The notes under the pieces: model-generated
Told to the model about the DNA's origin: nothing
The model's database searches: none
What the model saw: the letters and a program-made list of their open reading frames with translations, nothing else
Source of the DNA: Agrococcus sp. Marseille-P2731
GTDB lineage: Bacteria; Actinomycetota; Actinomycetes; Actinomycetales; Microbacteriaceae
Direction: 5' to 3'
DNA length: 64,000 bases
Assembly (NCBI RefSeq): GCF_900117395.1
Contig: NZ_FPEG01000003.1
Span: 186,001 to 250,000 of the forward strand
Translations under genes and position numbers: made by a program
Part shown: positions 1-8,006 of the stretch, one piece after another
Layout: every line of letters starts with the position of its first letter
How positions within the stretch are numbered: position 1 is the stretch's first letter

Positions 1-2154
1 GTCGGTGATGCCTGCGATCGTCTCCCGCACCTCCTTGTCGCCCTGGAACCGGCTGAGGGCGCGCACCTGCACGGGGAAGCCCGCGAAGCGCGCCGCGAAG
101 GTCTCGAAGTGCTGCCGCACGAGCAACGTGGTCGGCACGAGCACCGCCACCTGCGTGCCGTCCTGCACGGCCTTGAACGCGGCGCGCACCGCCACCTCGG
201 TCTTGCCGTAGCCCACGTCGCCCGAGAGCAGCCGATCCATCGGCACCTCGCGCTCCATGTCGCGCTTGACCTCGTCGATCGTGGTGAGCTGGTCGGGCGT
301 CTCCGCGTAGGGGAAGGCGTCCTCGAGCTCGCGCTGCCACGGGCTGTCGGGGCCGAAGCGCCGCCCCTTCGAGGCCATGCGCTTCGAGTAGAGCTGCACG
401 AGCTCCACCGCGATCTCGCGCACGGCCTTGCGGGCCTTCGCCTTCGACTGCTGCCAGTCGCTGCCGCCCATCTTCGACAGCTGCGGCGCCTCGCCGCCGA
501 CGTAGCGGTTGAGCTGGTCGAGCTGGTCGGTGGGCACCGAGAGGCGATCGCCCGGGTGGCCGCGCTTCGACGCCGAGTACTCGATGACGAGATACTCGCG
601 CGTCGTCTTCACCGGGTTGCGGCCGCCCGTGGAGACGGTGCGCTGCGTGAGCTCGACGAAGCGGCCGACGCCGTGCGTCTCGTGCACGACGTAGTCGCCC
701 GCCTTCAGCTGCAGCGGGTCGACGACCGAGCGGCGGCGGCCGGCGAGCTTGTGGGGCTGGCGCGCGTCGACGCCGACGGCGCGGCCGAAGAACTCCGCCT
801 CGCTCACCAGCTCGATGCGCTCCTGGGGCAGCGAGAACCCGTGCTCGACGGATGCGCGGATCACGTGCACGACGCCTGGCTCGAGCTGGGCGGGCAGCGC
901 GTCCACGACGCGCGCCGCGACCTCGTGCTCGCCGAGCACCTGCGCGGCGCGCTCCACGAGCCCCTGGCCGGCGGCGGTCACGACGACCCGCCAGCCCTCT
1001 CGCGTGCGCTGGCGCAGGTGCTCGACCGCGCCGTCGGCGATGCCGGTGAAGCTCGGCACCGGCTGCCCGTCGATCGCCGTCACCGTGTCGTCGGCGGCGA
1101 GCACCGAGTAGCTCCACCACGGGGCGTCGACCGCCGCGCGCAGCTCGTCGAGGCTCAGGAAGCCGCTCGAGAGGTCGACGGGCGCCTGGCCGCCCGCGGT
1201 GGCGGCGCTCCACGCGGCCTCGAGGAACTCCTGGTTGGTGTCGTTGAGGCTCGTGACGCGGTCGCGGATGCGCTCGGGGCCGAGCACGAGCACGCCGGTG
1301 CCCGGCAGGTAGTGCGTGATCGGCACCATCCGCTCGAGGAGCGCGGGCGCGAGCGACTCCATGCCCTCCACGGGGATGCCCTCGGCGATCTTCTCGAGCA
1401 TCTGCTGGATGCCGGGGAACTCGGGCGCGAGCTGGCGCGCTCGCGCGCGCACCGCATCCGTCAGCAGCAGCTCGCGGCTCGGCGGCAGCACGATGCGCTC
1501 GACCGGCGCCGGGTCGGAGCGCTGATCGGCGACGTGGAACCAGCGCATCTGCTCGACCTCGTCGCCGAAGAGCTCGATGCGCACCGGGTGGTCCTCGGCA
1601 GGGCTGAAGACGTCGACGATGCCGCCGCGGACGGCGAACTCGCCGCGGCGCGTGACCATGTCGACGCGGGAGTAGGCGAGGTCGACGAGCTGTCGCGACA
1701 GCGCGGTCAGGTCGACGCCGCGGCCTCCCGCCTCGAGCTCGATCGGCTCGACGTCCAGCAGGTTGTCGGCGACGGGCTGGAGCGCCGCGCGCACGGAGGC
1801 GAGCACGATGGTCGGCCGGCTGCCGTCGCGGCGCGCGACCGCGCGCAGCGTGGCCCCGCGATGGCCGACGGTCTCGGCAGAGGGGCTCAGCCGCTCGTGC
1901 GGCAGCGTCTCCCACGCGGGGAGGTCGAGGATCTCTGCCTCCGGCAGCCAGGCGGTGAGGTCGTCGCGCACCGACTCGACCTCGCGCCGGGTCGCGGCGA
2001 TGACGAGCAGCGGTCGCTCGTGCTGGTGCGCCACCGCAGCCGCGACGGGGGCGCGCATCGGCTCGATGCCGGTGAGCGCGCCGCCGGTCGACGCTTCGAC
2101 GACGGGCGCGAGCGCACCGCCCTCGAGCAGGTCGAGGAGCGGCTGGAGGCTCAC
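1..2154 (-). CDS. mfd: Transcription-repair coupling factor Mfd (N-terminal 718 residues)
   Basis: Mfd pushes RNA polymerase stalled at DNA damage off the template and recruits the UvrAB excision machinery. Only the first 718 codons lie in the window; the family is usually about 1,150-1,200 residues. Translation opens with GTG at 2152-2154. A CarD-like RNA-polymerase-interaction region starts near residue 485 with DYVVHETHGVGRF, and the helicase Walker A GDVGYGKT is at residues 645-652. The later helicase motifs, the translocase part and the UvrA-binding C-terminus lie off the window. The start overlaps the stop of the upstream lipoprotein gene as GTGA (2151-2154), which suggests translational coupling. 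No frame break is visible. The identification is secure. Confidence 0.97.
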   Translation of the reverse strand, partial: MSLQPLLDLLEGGALAPVVEASTGGALTGIEPMRAPVAAAVAHQHERPLLVIAATRREVESVRDDLTAWLPEAEILDLPAWETLPHERLSPSAETVGHRGATLRAVARRDGSRPTIVLASVRAALQPVADNLLDVEPIELEAGGRGVDLTALSRQLVDLAYSRVDMVTRRGEFAVRGGIVDVFSPAEDHPVRIELFGDEVEQMRWFHVADQRSDPAPVERIVLPPSRELLLTDAVRARARQLAPEFPGIQQMLEKIAEGIPVEGMESLAPALLERMVPITHYLPGTGVLVLGPERIRDRVTSLNDTNQEFLEAAWSAATAGGQAPVDLSSGFLSLDELRAAVDAPWWSYSVLAADDTVTAIDGQPVPSFTGIADGAVEHLRQRTREGWRVVVTAAGQGLVERAAQVLGEHEVAARVVDALPAQLEPGVVHVIRASVEHGFSLPQERIELVSEAEFFGRAVGVDARQPHKLAGRRRSVVDPLQLKAGDYVVHETHGVGRFVELTQRTVSTGGRNPVKTTREYLVIEYSASKRGHPGDRLSVPTDQLDQLNRYVGGEAPQLSKMGGSDWQQSKAKARKAVREIAVELVQLYSKRMASKGRRFGPDSPWQRELEDAFPYAETPDQLTTIDEVKRDMEREVPMDRLLSGDVGYGKTEVAVRAAFKAVQDGTQVAVLVPTTLLVRQHFETFAARFAGFPVQVRALSRFQGDKEVRETIAGITD

Positions 2155-2624
2155 GAGGTCATGACCGTCTCGCCCGCCGCGTTCCTCACCTCGAACGTCC
2201 AACCCTGGTCGTTCGTCTCGTACTCCGGCATGACCAGGGCGAAGACCGCCGGCGCCTCGTCGGAGAGCGGGGTGCCCGCGGTGAGCGGCAGCGCCTGGCC
2301 GTACCAGTTCAGCACCGCCTCGGTCGAGCCCGGAGGCGCGATCACGAGCATCATCGTCGGCTGGCGCCAGTCATCCCAGCAGTACTTCGGCGCCGTGCCG
2401 AGGCACGTGTGCACGTAGCTGCCCTCGGGCGACTCGAGGATCAGGTCGGTCAGGCCGGAGCCCTCGCTCAGGTCGTTCCAGAGCAGGCTGCCGTCCTCGA
2501 GCGTCGCCGACAGCGTGAAGCCGTTCGGCGGCTGCGGGCCGCTCGGCTCCTCGGCGGTGGCGCAGCCCGCGAGGGCGAGGGTGGCCACGGCGACGGCGGC
2601 GGCACTCATGGCGAAACGGCGCAC
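2151..2624 (-). CDS. Small predicted lipoprotein of unknown function
   Basis: A 157-residue protein that I do not recognise. The N-terminus has two arginines, a hydrophobic stretch and a lipobox, LALAGC, so it should be exported and lipid-anchored. The mature part is acidic, contains an isolated Cys pair (TCLGTAPKYC) and has no repeat or catalytic motif I can name. I chose the GTG at 2622-2624 because AGAAGGAGA lies just upstream. A GTG at 2648 would lie at or before the transcription start implied by the TAGCAT box at 2652-2657. The stop overlaps the mfd start, so it is the first gene of a two-gene transcript with mfd. A functional link to repair is not implied. Confidence 0.8.
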   Translation of the reverse strand: MRRFAMSAAAVAVATLALAGCATAEEPSGPQPPNGFTLSATLEDGSLLWNDLSEGSGLTDLILESPEGSYVHTCLGTAPKYCWDDWRQPTMMLVIAPPGSTEAVLNWYGQALPLTAGTPLSDEAPAVFALVMPEYETNDQGWTFEVRNAAGETVMTS

Positions 2625-2651
2625 GGACCCTCTCCTTCTGATCGGCACTCC

Positions 2652-2657
2652 ATGCTA
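2652..2657 (-). promoter_or_regulatory. -10 box (TAGCAT) of the lipoprotein-mfd transcript
   Basis: TAGCAT reads leftwards in the short gap between pth and the lipoprotein gene. It would start transcription near 2645 and leave a leader of about 20 bases that carries the ribosome site. No clear -35 was seen. Confidence 0.5.
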
Positions 2658-2675
2658 GCGGCGCGCACGCCGGGG

Positions 2676-3254
2676 CTATGACGGCGCGTGGATGCGCTGC
2701 TGCGCGGCGAGGAACCCCTCGGCGATCACGCGCTCGACCGCGTCGGCGCCCAGCTGCACGAGCAGCTCGGCCTCCGCCTGCTCGGCCTTCGCGAAGGGGC
2801 GCAGCACGAACTCGGCGGCGTCCTGGCGACCGGGAGGCCGCCCGATCCCCAGCCGCACGCGCAGCACCTCCGGCCCGCGCGCAGCGATGATGTCGCGCAT
2901 CCCGTTGTGCCCGCCGTGGCCGCCGCCCTGCTTGAGGCGCAGCTCGCCCAAGGGCAGGTCGAGCTCGTCGTGGAGCACGATCACGCGGTCGACCTCGACG
3001 CCGTAGTAGTCCATCAGCTTCGCGACCGGGCCGCCGGAGCGGTTCATGAACGACAGCGGGAACGCCGTGACGACCTTGGGGCCGCCGATGACGCGCGACT
3101 CCGCGACGAGCGCCTCAGCCTTGCCGTGCTTCTTCGGGCTCGCGCCCGCGCGCCGCTCGAGCTCGGCGACGACCATGCGCCCGATGTTGTGGCGCGTGCG
3201 CTCGTAGTCGGGCCCGGGATTCCCGAGCCCGACCACGAGCCACGTGTCGGCCAT
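2676..3254 (-). CDS. pth: Peptidyl-tRNA hydrolase
   Basis: Pth frees tRNA from peptidyl-tRNAs that drop off the ribosome. The 192-residue length is typical. The N-terminus has VVGLGNPGPDYERTRHNIG, containing the conserved substrate-binding Asn and the catalytic His (RHNIG). The family signatures FMNRSGG and the GGGHGGHNGM segment are also present. It starts with ATG 21 bases after rplY and has no strong ribosome site, so it is probably co-transcribed with rplY, a pairing common in bacteria. Nothing looks damaged. Confidence 0.97.
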   Translation of the reverse strand: MADTWLVVGLGNPGPDYERTRHNIGRMVVAELERRAGASPKKHGKAEALVAESRVIGGPKVVTAFPLSFMNRSGGPVAKLMDYYGVEVDRVIVLHDELDLPLGELRLKQGGGHGGHNGMRDIIAARGPEVLRVRLGIGRPPGRQDAAEFVLRPFAKAEQAEAELLVQLGADAVERVIAEGFLAAQQRIHAPS

Positions 3255-3275
3255 GCCGGCGTCGATGCTGGCGGA

Positions 3276-3914
3276 TTACTCCGCGGCGTCCTCGGAGGAC
3301 TCCTCGGCGGCCTCGGCGGTGTCGCCCTCGGCTGCCACGGCGTCCTCGTCCTCGAGCACCGGGGCGGCAGGCGTGACGATGCCGACCACGAGCGCCTCGG
3401 GGTCCGTGAGCAGCGTCGCGCCCTTGGGCAGCTCGATGTCGGCGGCGGTGATGTGCGCGCCCTCCTCGAGCCCCTCGACCGAGACGGTGATCGAGTCGGG
3501 GATGTGGAGCGCCTCGACCTCGATCGACAGCGCGGTGGTCTCGTGGTTCGAGATCGTGCCGGGAGCCGACTCGCCCTCGAGGTGCACGGGCACGTCGACG
3601 GTGACCTTCTCGCCGCGCCGGACGATCACGAGGTCGATGTGCTCGATGGCGGGCATGCCCTGGAGGACCGGGTTGCGCTGCACGTCCTTCACCAGCGCGA
3701 GCTGGTTCGAGTCGCCGATCTGCAGGTCGATGATCGCGTTCGAGCGGCGCACCAGCAGGTAGAGCGCGTGCGCGTCGACCGTCAGGTGCTGGGGCTCGGT
3801 GCCGTGCCCGTAGAGGACGCCGGGGACCTTGCCGGCCGCGCGCAGCTTGCGCGCCGCACCCTTGCCGAAGGACTCGCGGATCTCGGTCTCGAGCTTGTCG
3901 TACTCAGTAGCCAT
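3276..3914 (-). CDS. rplY: 50S ribosomal protein L25 (long, Ctc/TL5 type)
   Basis: Binds 5S rRNA in the large ribosomal subunit. The 212 residues comprise the N-terminal L25 domain (ESFGKGAARKLRAAGKVPGVLYGHG near the start, then HIDLVIV) followed by the beta-rich TL5/Ctc domain and an acidic Glu/Ala tail. I chose the ATG at 3912-3914, preceded by AAGGAG; an in-frame start at 3965 would add an Arg-rich tail unlike the family. A leader of roughly 125 bases separates it from the putative -10 at 4043-4048. It leads pth in an apparent operon. Confidence 0.95.
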   Translation of the reverse strand: MATEYDKLETEIRESFGKGAARKLRAAGKVPGVLYGHGTEPQHLTVDAHALYLLVRRSNAIIDLQIGDSNQLALVKDVQRNPVLQGMPAIEHIDLVIVRRGEKVTVDVPVHLEGESAPGTISNHETTALSIEVEALHIPDSITVSVEGLEEGAHITAADIELPKGATLLTDPEALVVGIVTPAAPVLEDEDAVAAEGDTAEAAEESSEDAAE

Positions 3915-4005
3915 GGCAGTGCTCCTTGTGGGCCGCAGCCCGTCGTCGTCGACTCGAACGCGCAAGCGTGAGGACTCGGTCCACTGCTTCCACCGCGTCG
4001 ATCAC

Positions 4006-4048
4006 GGATGCGTCCGCATCCCTCGCCGAAGTTCAGCCTCCGAGTCTA
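4006..4048 (-). promoter_or_regulatory. rplY promoter -10 and leader hairpin
   Basis: TAGACT (4043-4048, read leftwards) is a likely -10 for rplY. The leader holds a GGATGCG/CGCATCC inverted repeat (4006-4021) that could fold into a 6-7 bp hairpin. The heptamer is common throughout the window, so the hairpin may be incidental. Confidence 0.35.
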
Positions 4049-4075
4049 CAGCACGGCGATCACCGGCCCGGCGCG

Positions 4076-5485
4076 TCAGCCGAGCGCGCCACCGATCAGG
4101 TAGATCGCGAAGGCGATGATGAAGCCGACGATGGCCATCAGGCCCTGCGCGACCGTCCAGGTCTTCAGCGTGGTCTTGACATCCATGCCGAAGAACTTGC
4201 TGACGAGCCAGAAGCCCGAGTCGTTGACGTGGCTGAAGCCGACCGAGCCGGCCGCCGTCGCGAGCACGATCGCTGCGGTCTCGACGGGGTTGAAGCCGCC
4301 GTCGACGACCACGCCGGCCATGAGCGAGGCAGCGGTCGTGAGCGCCACCGTCGCCGAGCCCTGCGCGATGCGCACGATGAGCGCGATGAGGAAGGCCGCG
4401 ACGATGACCGGCATGCCGATCGAGTTCAGCGACTCGGCGATCGCATCGCCGATGCCGGTGACGCGCAGCACGCCGCCGAACATGCCGCCGGCGCCGGTGA
4501 CGAGCACGACCGAGGCGATCGGCCCGAGCGCGCTGTCGGCGACCTTCTCGATCAGCGAGCCGGCCTTGCCCATGCCCCAGCCGAGCAGCCACATCGACAC
4601 GATGACGGTGATGAGCAGCGCGACGGGGGTCTCGCCGAGGGTGCGCAGCAGCGCCACGACGGGCTCGGCCTTGAACGCATCCGGGTCGGCGGTGGTCGCC
4701 GCGTACATGTTGAGGCCGGTGTTGAGCAGGATCAGCACGAGCGGCAGCACCAGCAGGAAGATGACCTTGCCGAACGAGGGGTTCGACTCCATGTCGCGGT
4801 GGTCGTCGTTCGCGCCGCCGAGGATGTCGGGCACGCCCACGTCGTACTTGCGACCGACCCAGCCGCCGAACAGCACGCCCACGATGTACCAGACGGGGAT
4901 CGCGACGACGAGGCCGAGGATGAGGACGAGGCCGACGTCAGCACCGAGGATGGCGGATGCGGAGACGGGGCCCGGGTGCGGCGGCACGAAGATGTGCATC
5001 GAGCTGAACGCGAGCGCCGCGGGGAAGGCGACGGTGAGCAGCGAGCCGCCGAGCCGGCGGGAGACCGCGTAGATGATCGGCATCATCACGACGAGGCCGG
5101 CGTCGAAGAAGATCGGGAAGCCCATCAGCAGGCTCGCGACGCCGACGGCCATCGCAGCCCGCCGCTCGCCGAACGCCCCGATGAGCTTGTCGGTCAGCAC
5201 CCTCGCGCCGCCGGAGGTCTCGATCATCCGGCCGAGCATCGCCCCGAGCGCGACGAGCAGCATGACGCTGCCGAGCGTGGGGTTGAAGCCGAACTGGATC
5301 GCCTCGATGAGCCGGTTGAAGGGGATGCCGGCCGCCACGGCGGTCAGCAGGCTCGTGATCATCAGGGCGAGGAAGGCGTGGATCTTGAACGCCATGATGA
5401 GGACGAGCAGCAGGGCGATCGCCCCGGCGGCGAGCAGCAGGAGGCCGCCCGTGCCGAGGTCCCAGTTGAGGACGAGGTCTTCCAT
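4076..5485 (-). CDS. gntP: GntP-family gluconate:H+ symporter
   Basis: An integral membrane permease of 469 residues that takes up gluconate-type sugar acids with protons. The sequence is almost entirely hydrophobic helices and carries family features such as GFPIFFDAGLVVMMPI and FVPPHPGPVSAS in the first half and a GSATVALTTAASL segment near the C-terminus. The ATG at 5483-5485 follows TAGGAG with good spacing. It is the last gene of the leftward sugar-acid operon, 64 bases after gntK, which is the kinase for its presumed substrate. The exact substrate (gluconate, idonate or a ketogluconate) cannot be read from the sequence. Confidence 0.92.
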   Translation of the reverse strand: MEDLVLNWDLGTGGLLLLAAGAIALLLVLIMAFKIHAFLALMITSLLTAVAAGIPFNRLIEAIQFGFNPTLGSVMLLVALGAMLGRMIETSGGARVLTDKLIGAFGERRAAMAVGVASLLMGFPIFFDAGLVVMMPIIYAVSRRLGGSLLTVAFPAALAFSSMHIFVPPHPGPVSASAILGADVGLVLILGLVVAIPVWYIVGVLFGGWVGRKYDVGVPDILGGANDDHRDMESNPSFGKVIFLLVLPLVLILLNTGLNMYAATTADPDAFKAEPVVALLRTLGETPVALLITVIVSMWLLGWGMGKAGSLIEKVADSALGPIASVVLVTGAGGMFGGVLRVTGIGDAIAESLNSIGMPVIVAAFLIALIVRIAQGSATVALTTAASLMAGVVVDGGFNPVETAAIVLATAAGSVGFSHVNDSGFWLVSKFFGMDVKTTLKTWTVAQGLMAIVGFIIAFAIYLIGGALG

Positions 5486-5549
5486 GGGACGGACTCCTAG
5501 GGTGCGTGTGCGGTGCGGAGGGAGGAGTCGCCGCGATGCGGCGACCGAG

Positions 5550-6134
5550 TCAGCCGGGCTGGACGGTGATGGAGCCGGTGATCGTCGTGCCCGGGTCGGG
5601 CTCGATCGTGCGGCCTGCGGCGCGTGCCATCAGGAGGCGCGTGACCTCGTCGACGATCGCCGCCGGGGTCTGGTCGACGGAGATGGCGATGCCGTGCTCC
5701 CACTCGGCGAGCGGCTCGAGCGTGTCGATCTGGCTCGTGAGCAGCGTCGTCGGCATGTACTCGTGGTCGCGGTGCGCCAGGCGGTCGGCGAGCAGTCCCT
5801 CGCCGCCGACGAGGTGCACGAAGATGAGCGACTGGTCGCTCGAGCGCAGCAGCTCGCGATACCACCGCTTCAGCGCAGAGCATGCGACGATCGTGACCCG
5901 GCCGCGAGCGGTGCCCTCGGCGATCGTCTCGCCGATGGTCTTGAGCCACGGCACGCGATCCTCGTCGGTCAGCGGCGTGCCGCCGGCCATCCTCTCCTTG
6001 TTCGCGGGCGAGTGCAGGTCGTCCCCGTCGATGAAGTCGATGTTGAGCCGCTGCGCGAGCGCCGCGCCGATGGTGGACTTGCCGGAGCCCTGCACGCCCA
6101 TGATGATCATCGGCGGGTATCGCGTCTCGCTCAT
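5550..6134 (-). CDS. gntK: Gluconokinase
   Basis: Phosphorylates D-gluconate to 6-phosphogluconate with ATP. The 194 residues are close to the usual 170-200. The P-loop GVQGSGKST is at residues 13-21, and the family motif FIDGDDLHSPANKERM follows, with the sugar-acid-binding region GTPLTDEDRVPWL. Its ATG overlaps the idnD stop as ATGA (6131-6134), so translation is probably coupled. The product would feed gnd at 14363. The assignment is firm. Confidence 0.95.
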   Translation of the reverse strand: MSETRYPPMIIMGVQGSGKSTIGAALAQRLNIDFIDGDDLHSPANKERMAGGTPLTDEDRVPWLKTIGETIAEGTARGRVTIVACSALKRWYRELLRSSDQSLIFVHLVGGEGLLADRLAHRDHEYMPTTLLTSQIDTLEPLAEWEHGIAISVDQTPAAIVDEVTRLLMARAAGRTIEPDPGTTITGSITVQPG

Positions 6135-7204
6135 CGGTCCACTCCTTCGTCGCCATCGGCCGCAGGGAAGCGCAGCAGCACCTTCGAGGATACGGCCGCA
6201 TCGCGCGCGAGCTCCAGGGCGCGCAGGCCATCCTCGATCGGCAGCTCGTGGCTGATGACCGCACCCGCGTCGAGCGACCCGTCCGCGAGGGCGTCGAGCA
6301 CCTCGTCGAGCTCGTCGTTGAAGCGGAACGATCCGACGAGCGTCAGCTCGCGCGTGATCGCGCTCGCCATAGGGACGGCGACGTCCCCCGCGCGCTGCAG
6401 GCCGAGCATCACCACGGTGCCCCCACGACGCGCGCCGCTGATCGCGGCGGCGAGGCCCGGCACGGTGCCAGACGACTCGATGACCACGTCGGCGTGCACT
6501 GCGGCGATGCCCTCCGCATCCGTCGCGTGCATCGCCGTCGCACCGAGGCGCTCGGCGAGGGCACGCGGATGCTCGTGCAGGTCGGTCGCGAGCACCTCGC
6601 TCGCGCCGTGGTGCCGCGCGACGGCGATCGCGAGCGCGCCGATGGGGCCCGCGCCGATCACGAGGACGCGGCGGCCGGAGACGTCTCCGGCCTGGCCGAC
6701 GCCGTGCCAGGCGACCGCGGCCGGCTCGGCGAGCGCCGCGAGTCGCAGGTCGAGACCGGCCGGCAGCTCGCGCAGCATGCGCGAGGGCAGCGCCGCGCGG
6801 CTCGCGAAGGCGCCGTGCGTGTGCGGCATGCGAGCGGCGGAGCCGAGGTAGGTGCCCGCCGGGCTCAGGTTCGGTCGGTCGGCAGGGAACGGCGCAGAGC
6901 CGTCGTCGATGGGCGTCGCGGGGTGCACGGCGACGCGCGCGCCGGCCGACGGACCGCTGCCGTCGGCCGCCGCGTGCAGCACGGTGCCGACGATCTCATG
7001 CCCGAGCACCATCGGTTCGCGCAGGATCGACTGGCCGGCAGCGCCGTGCAGCCAGTAGTGCAGGTCGGAGCCGCAGATGCCGCCGTAGGCGATCGTGACG
7101 ACCGCCTCGTCGCGAGCGGGCGAGGGCTCGGGGAGCGCCTCGATGCGCACGTCATCCTTCGCGTGCGCGACCAGTGCGAGGTTCTCGTCGCTCGTGCTGC
7201 TCAT
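6131..7204 (-). CDS. idnD: L-idonate 5-dehydrogenase-like zinc alcohol dehydrogenase
   Basis: A medium-chain dehydrogenase (357 residues) expected to oxidise L-idonate to 5-keto-D-gluconate with NAD(P). Catalytic-zinc ligands are visible as C44 (GGICGSDLHYW) and H69-E70 (VLGHEIVG). The Rossmann motif is GAGPIGALA. The ICGSDLHYWLHGAAGQSI stretch is typical of IdnD. The structural-zinc lobe is unusual: the four-Cys cluster of E. coli IdnD is absent and replaced by a Pro/Asp-rich segment. It starts 10 bases after the SDR gene with a GAGAGGGG ribosome site and overlaps gntK. A related polyol dehydrogenase activity remains possible. Confidence 0.85.
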   Translation of the reverse strand: MSSTSDENLALVAHAKDDVRIEALPEPSPARDEAVVTIAYGGICGSDLHYWLHGAAGQSILREPMVLGHEIVGTVLHAAADGSGPSAGARVAVHPATPIDDGSAPFPADRPNLSPAGTYLGSAARMPHTHGAFASRAALPSRMLRELPAGLDLRLAALAEPAAVAWHGVGQAGDVSGRRVLVIGAGPIGALAIAVARHHGASEVLATDLHEHPRALAERLGATAMHATDAEGIAAVHADVVIESSGTVPGLAAAISGARRGGTVVMLGLQRAGDVAVPMASAITRELTLVGSFRFNDELDEVLDALADGSLDAGAVISHELPIEDGLRALELARDAAVSSKVLLRFPAADGDEGVDR

Positions 7205-7214
7205 CCCGCCCCTC

Positions 7215-8006
7215 TCAGACCACGGCCGTCATGCCGCCGTCGACGTAGATCGTCTGGCCGTGCACGAAGGCGCTCGCGTCGCTCGAGAGGAACACGAGCG
7301 CGCCGACGAGGTCGCGCACGTCGCCCCAGCGGCCGGCCGGCGTGCGCTGGGCGACCCAGGCCGAGAACTCGGCGTCGTCGACGAGCGGCTGCGTGAGCTC
7401 GGTGGCGAAGTAGCCGGGCGCCAGCGCGTTGACGCTGATGCCGTGCGGCGCGAGGTCGGCGCAGAGCCCCTTCGTGAGCATCACGATGGCGCCCTTCGTG
7501 GCGCTGTAGGGCGCGATCGACGGCCGCGCGAGCTGCGACTGCACCGAGCCGATCGAGACGATCCGGCCGGAGCCGCGCTCGATCATGCCCTTCGCGACGC
7601 GACGCGAGAGCAGGAAGGCGCTCGTCAGGTTGGTGGCGACGAGGTCGTGCCAGTCCGCGTCCGTGAACTCCGCGATGGGGTTGCGGCGCTGGATGCCGGC
7701 GTTGTTGACGAGGATGTCGGGCGTGCCGAGCCGCTCCTCGACGTCGCCGACGCCTGCGTCGACCGCCGACGCATCCGTCACGTCGAAGGTCGCGACGTGG
7801 GCCTCGCGGCCGGTGGCGGCGGCGATCTCACCGGCCGCTCGCTCGGCCTTCGCGCGATCGCGGCCGTGCACGATGACGCTGGCGCCGGCCTCGGCGAGGC
7901 CCTGCGCGAGCGCGCGGCCGATGCCCTGGCTGGAGCCGGTGATGAGGGCGGTGCGGCCCGAGAGGTCGAACAGTGCCGCGCCGGTGCCCGCGGTGCCGGC
8001 AGCCAT
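7215..8006 (-). CDS. idnO: SDR oxidoreductase, gluconate 5-dehydrogenase-like
   Basis: A classical short-chain dehydrogenase of 263 residues. It probably interconverts 5-keto-D-gluconate and D-gluconate, complementing the neighbouring idonate dehydrogenase. It has the cofactor motif GSSQGIG, NNAG, the catalytic Ser (SIGSVQSQ), YSATK with the Tyr-x3-Lys pair, and a C-terminal YVDGGMTAVV. The start is the ATG at 8004-8006, which shares one base with the stop of the upstream dehydrogenase (TGATG). A longer in-frame reading only adds antisense-type Arg-rich sequence. The SDR family is broad, so the substrate rests mainly on context. Confidence 0.85.
   Translation of the reverse strand: MAAGTAGTGAALFDLSGRTALITGSSQGIGRALAQGLAEAGASVIVHGRDRAKAERAAGEIAAATGREAHVATFDVTDASAVDAGVGDVEERLGTPDILVNNAGIQRRNPIAEFTDADWHDLVATNLTSAFLLSRRVAKGMIERGSGRIVSIGSVQSQLARPSIAPYSATKGAIVMLTKGLCADLAPHGISVNALAPGYFATELTQPLVDDAEFSAWVAQRTPAGRWGDVRDLVGALVFLSSDASAFVHGQTIYVDGGMTAVV

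Noticed and set aside
109-2418. A 769-codon open frame on the plus strand
   Set aside because: It is antisense to mfd, whose minus-strand frame gives clear conserved motifs. The plus-strand translation is rich in Arg, Ala and His, typical of shadow frames in GC-rich DNA.
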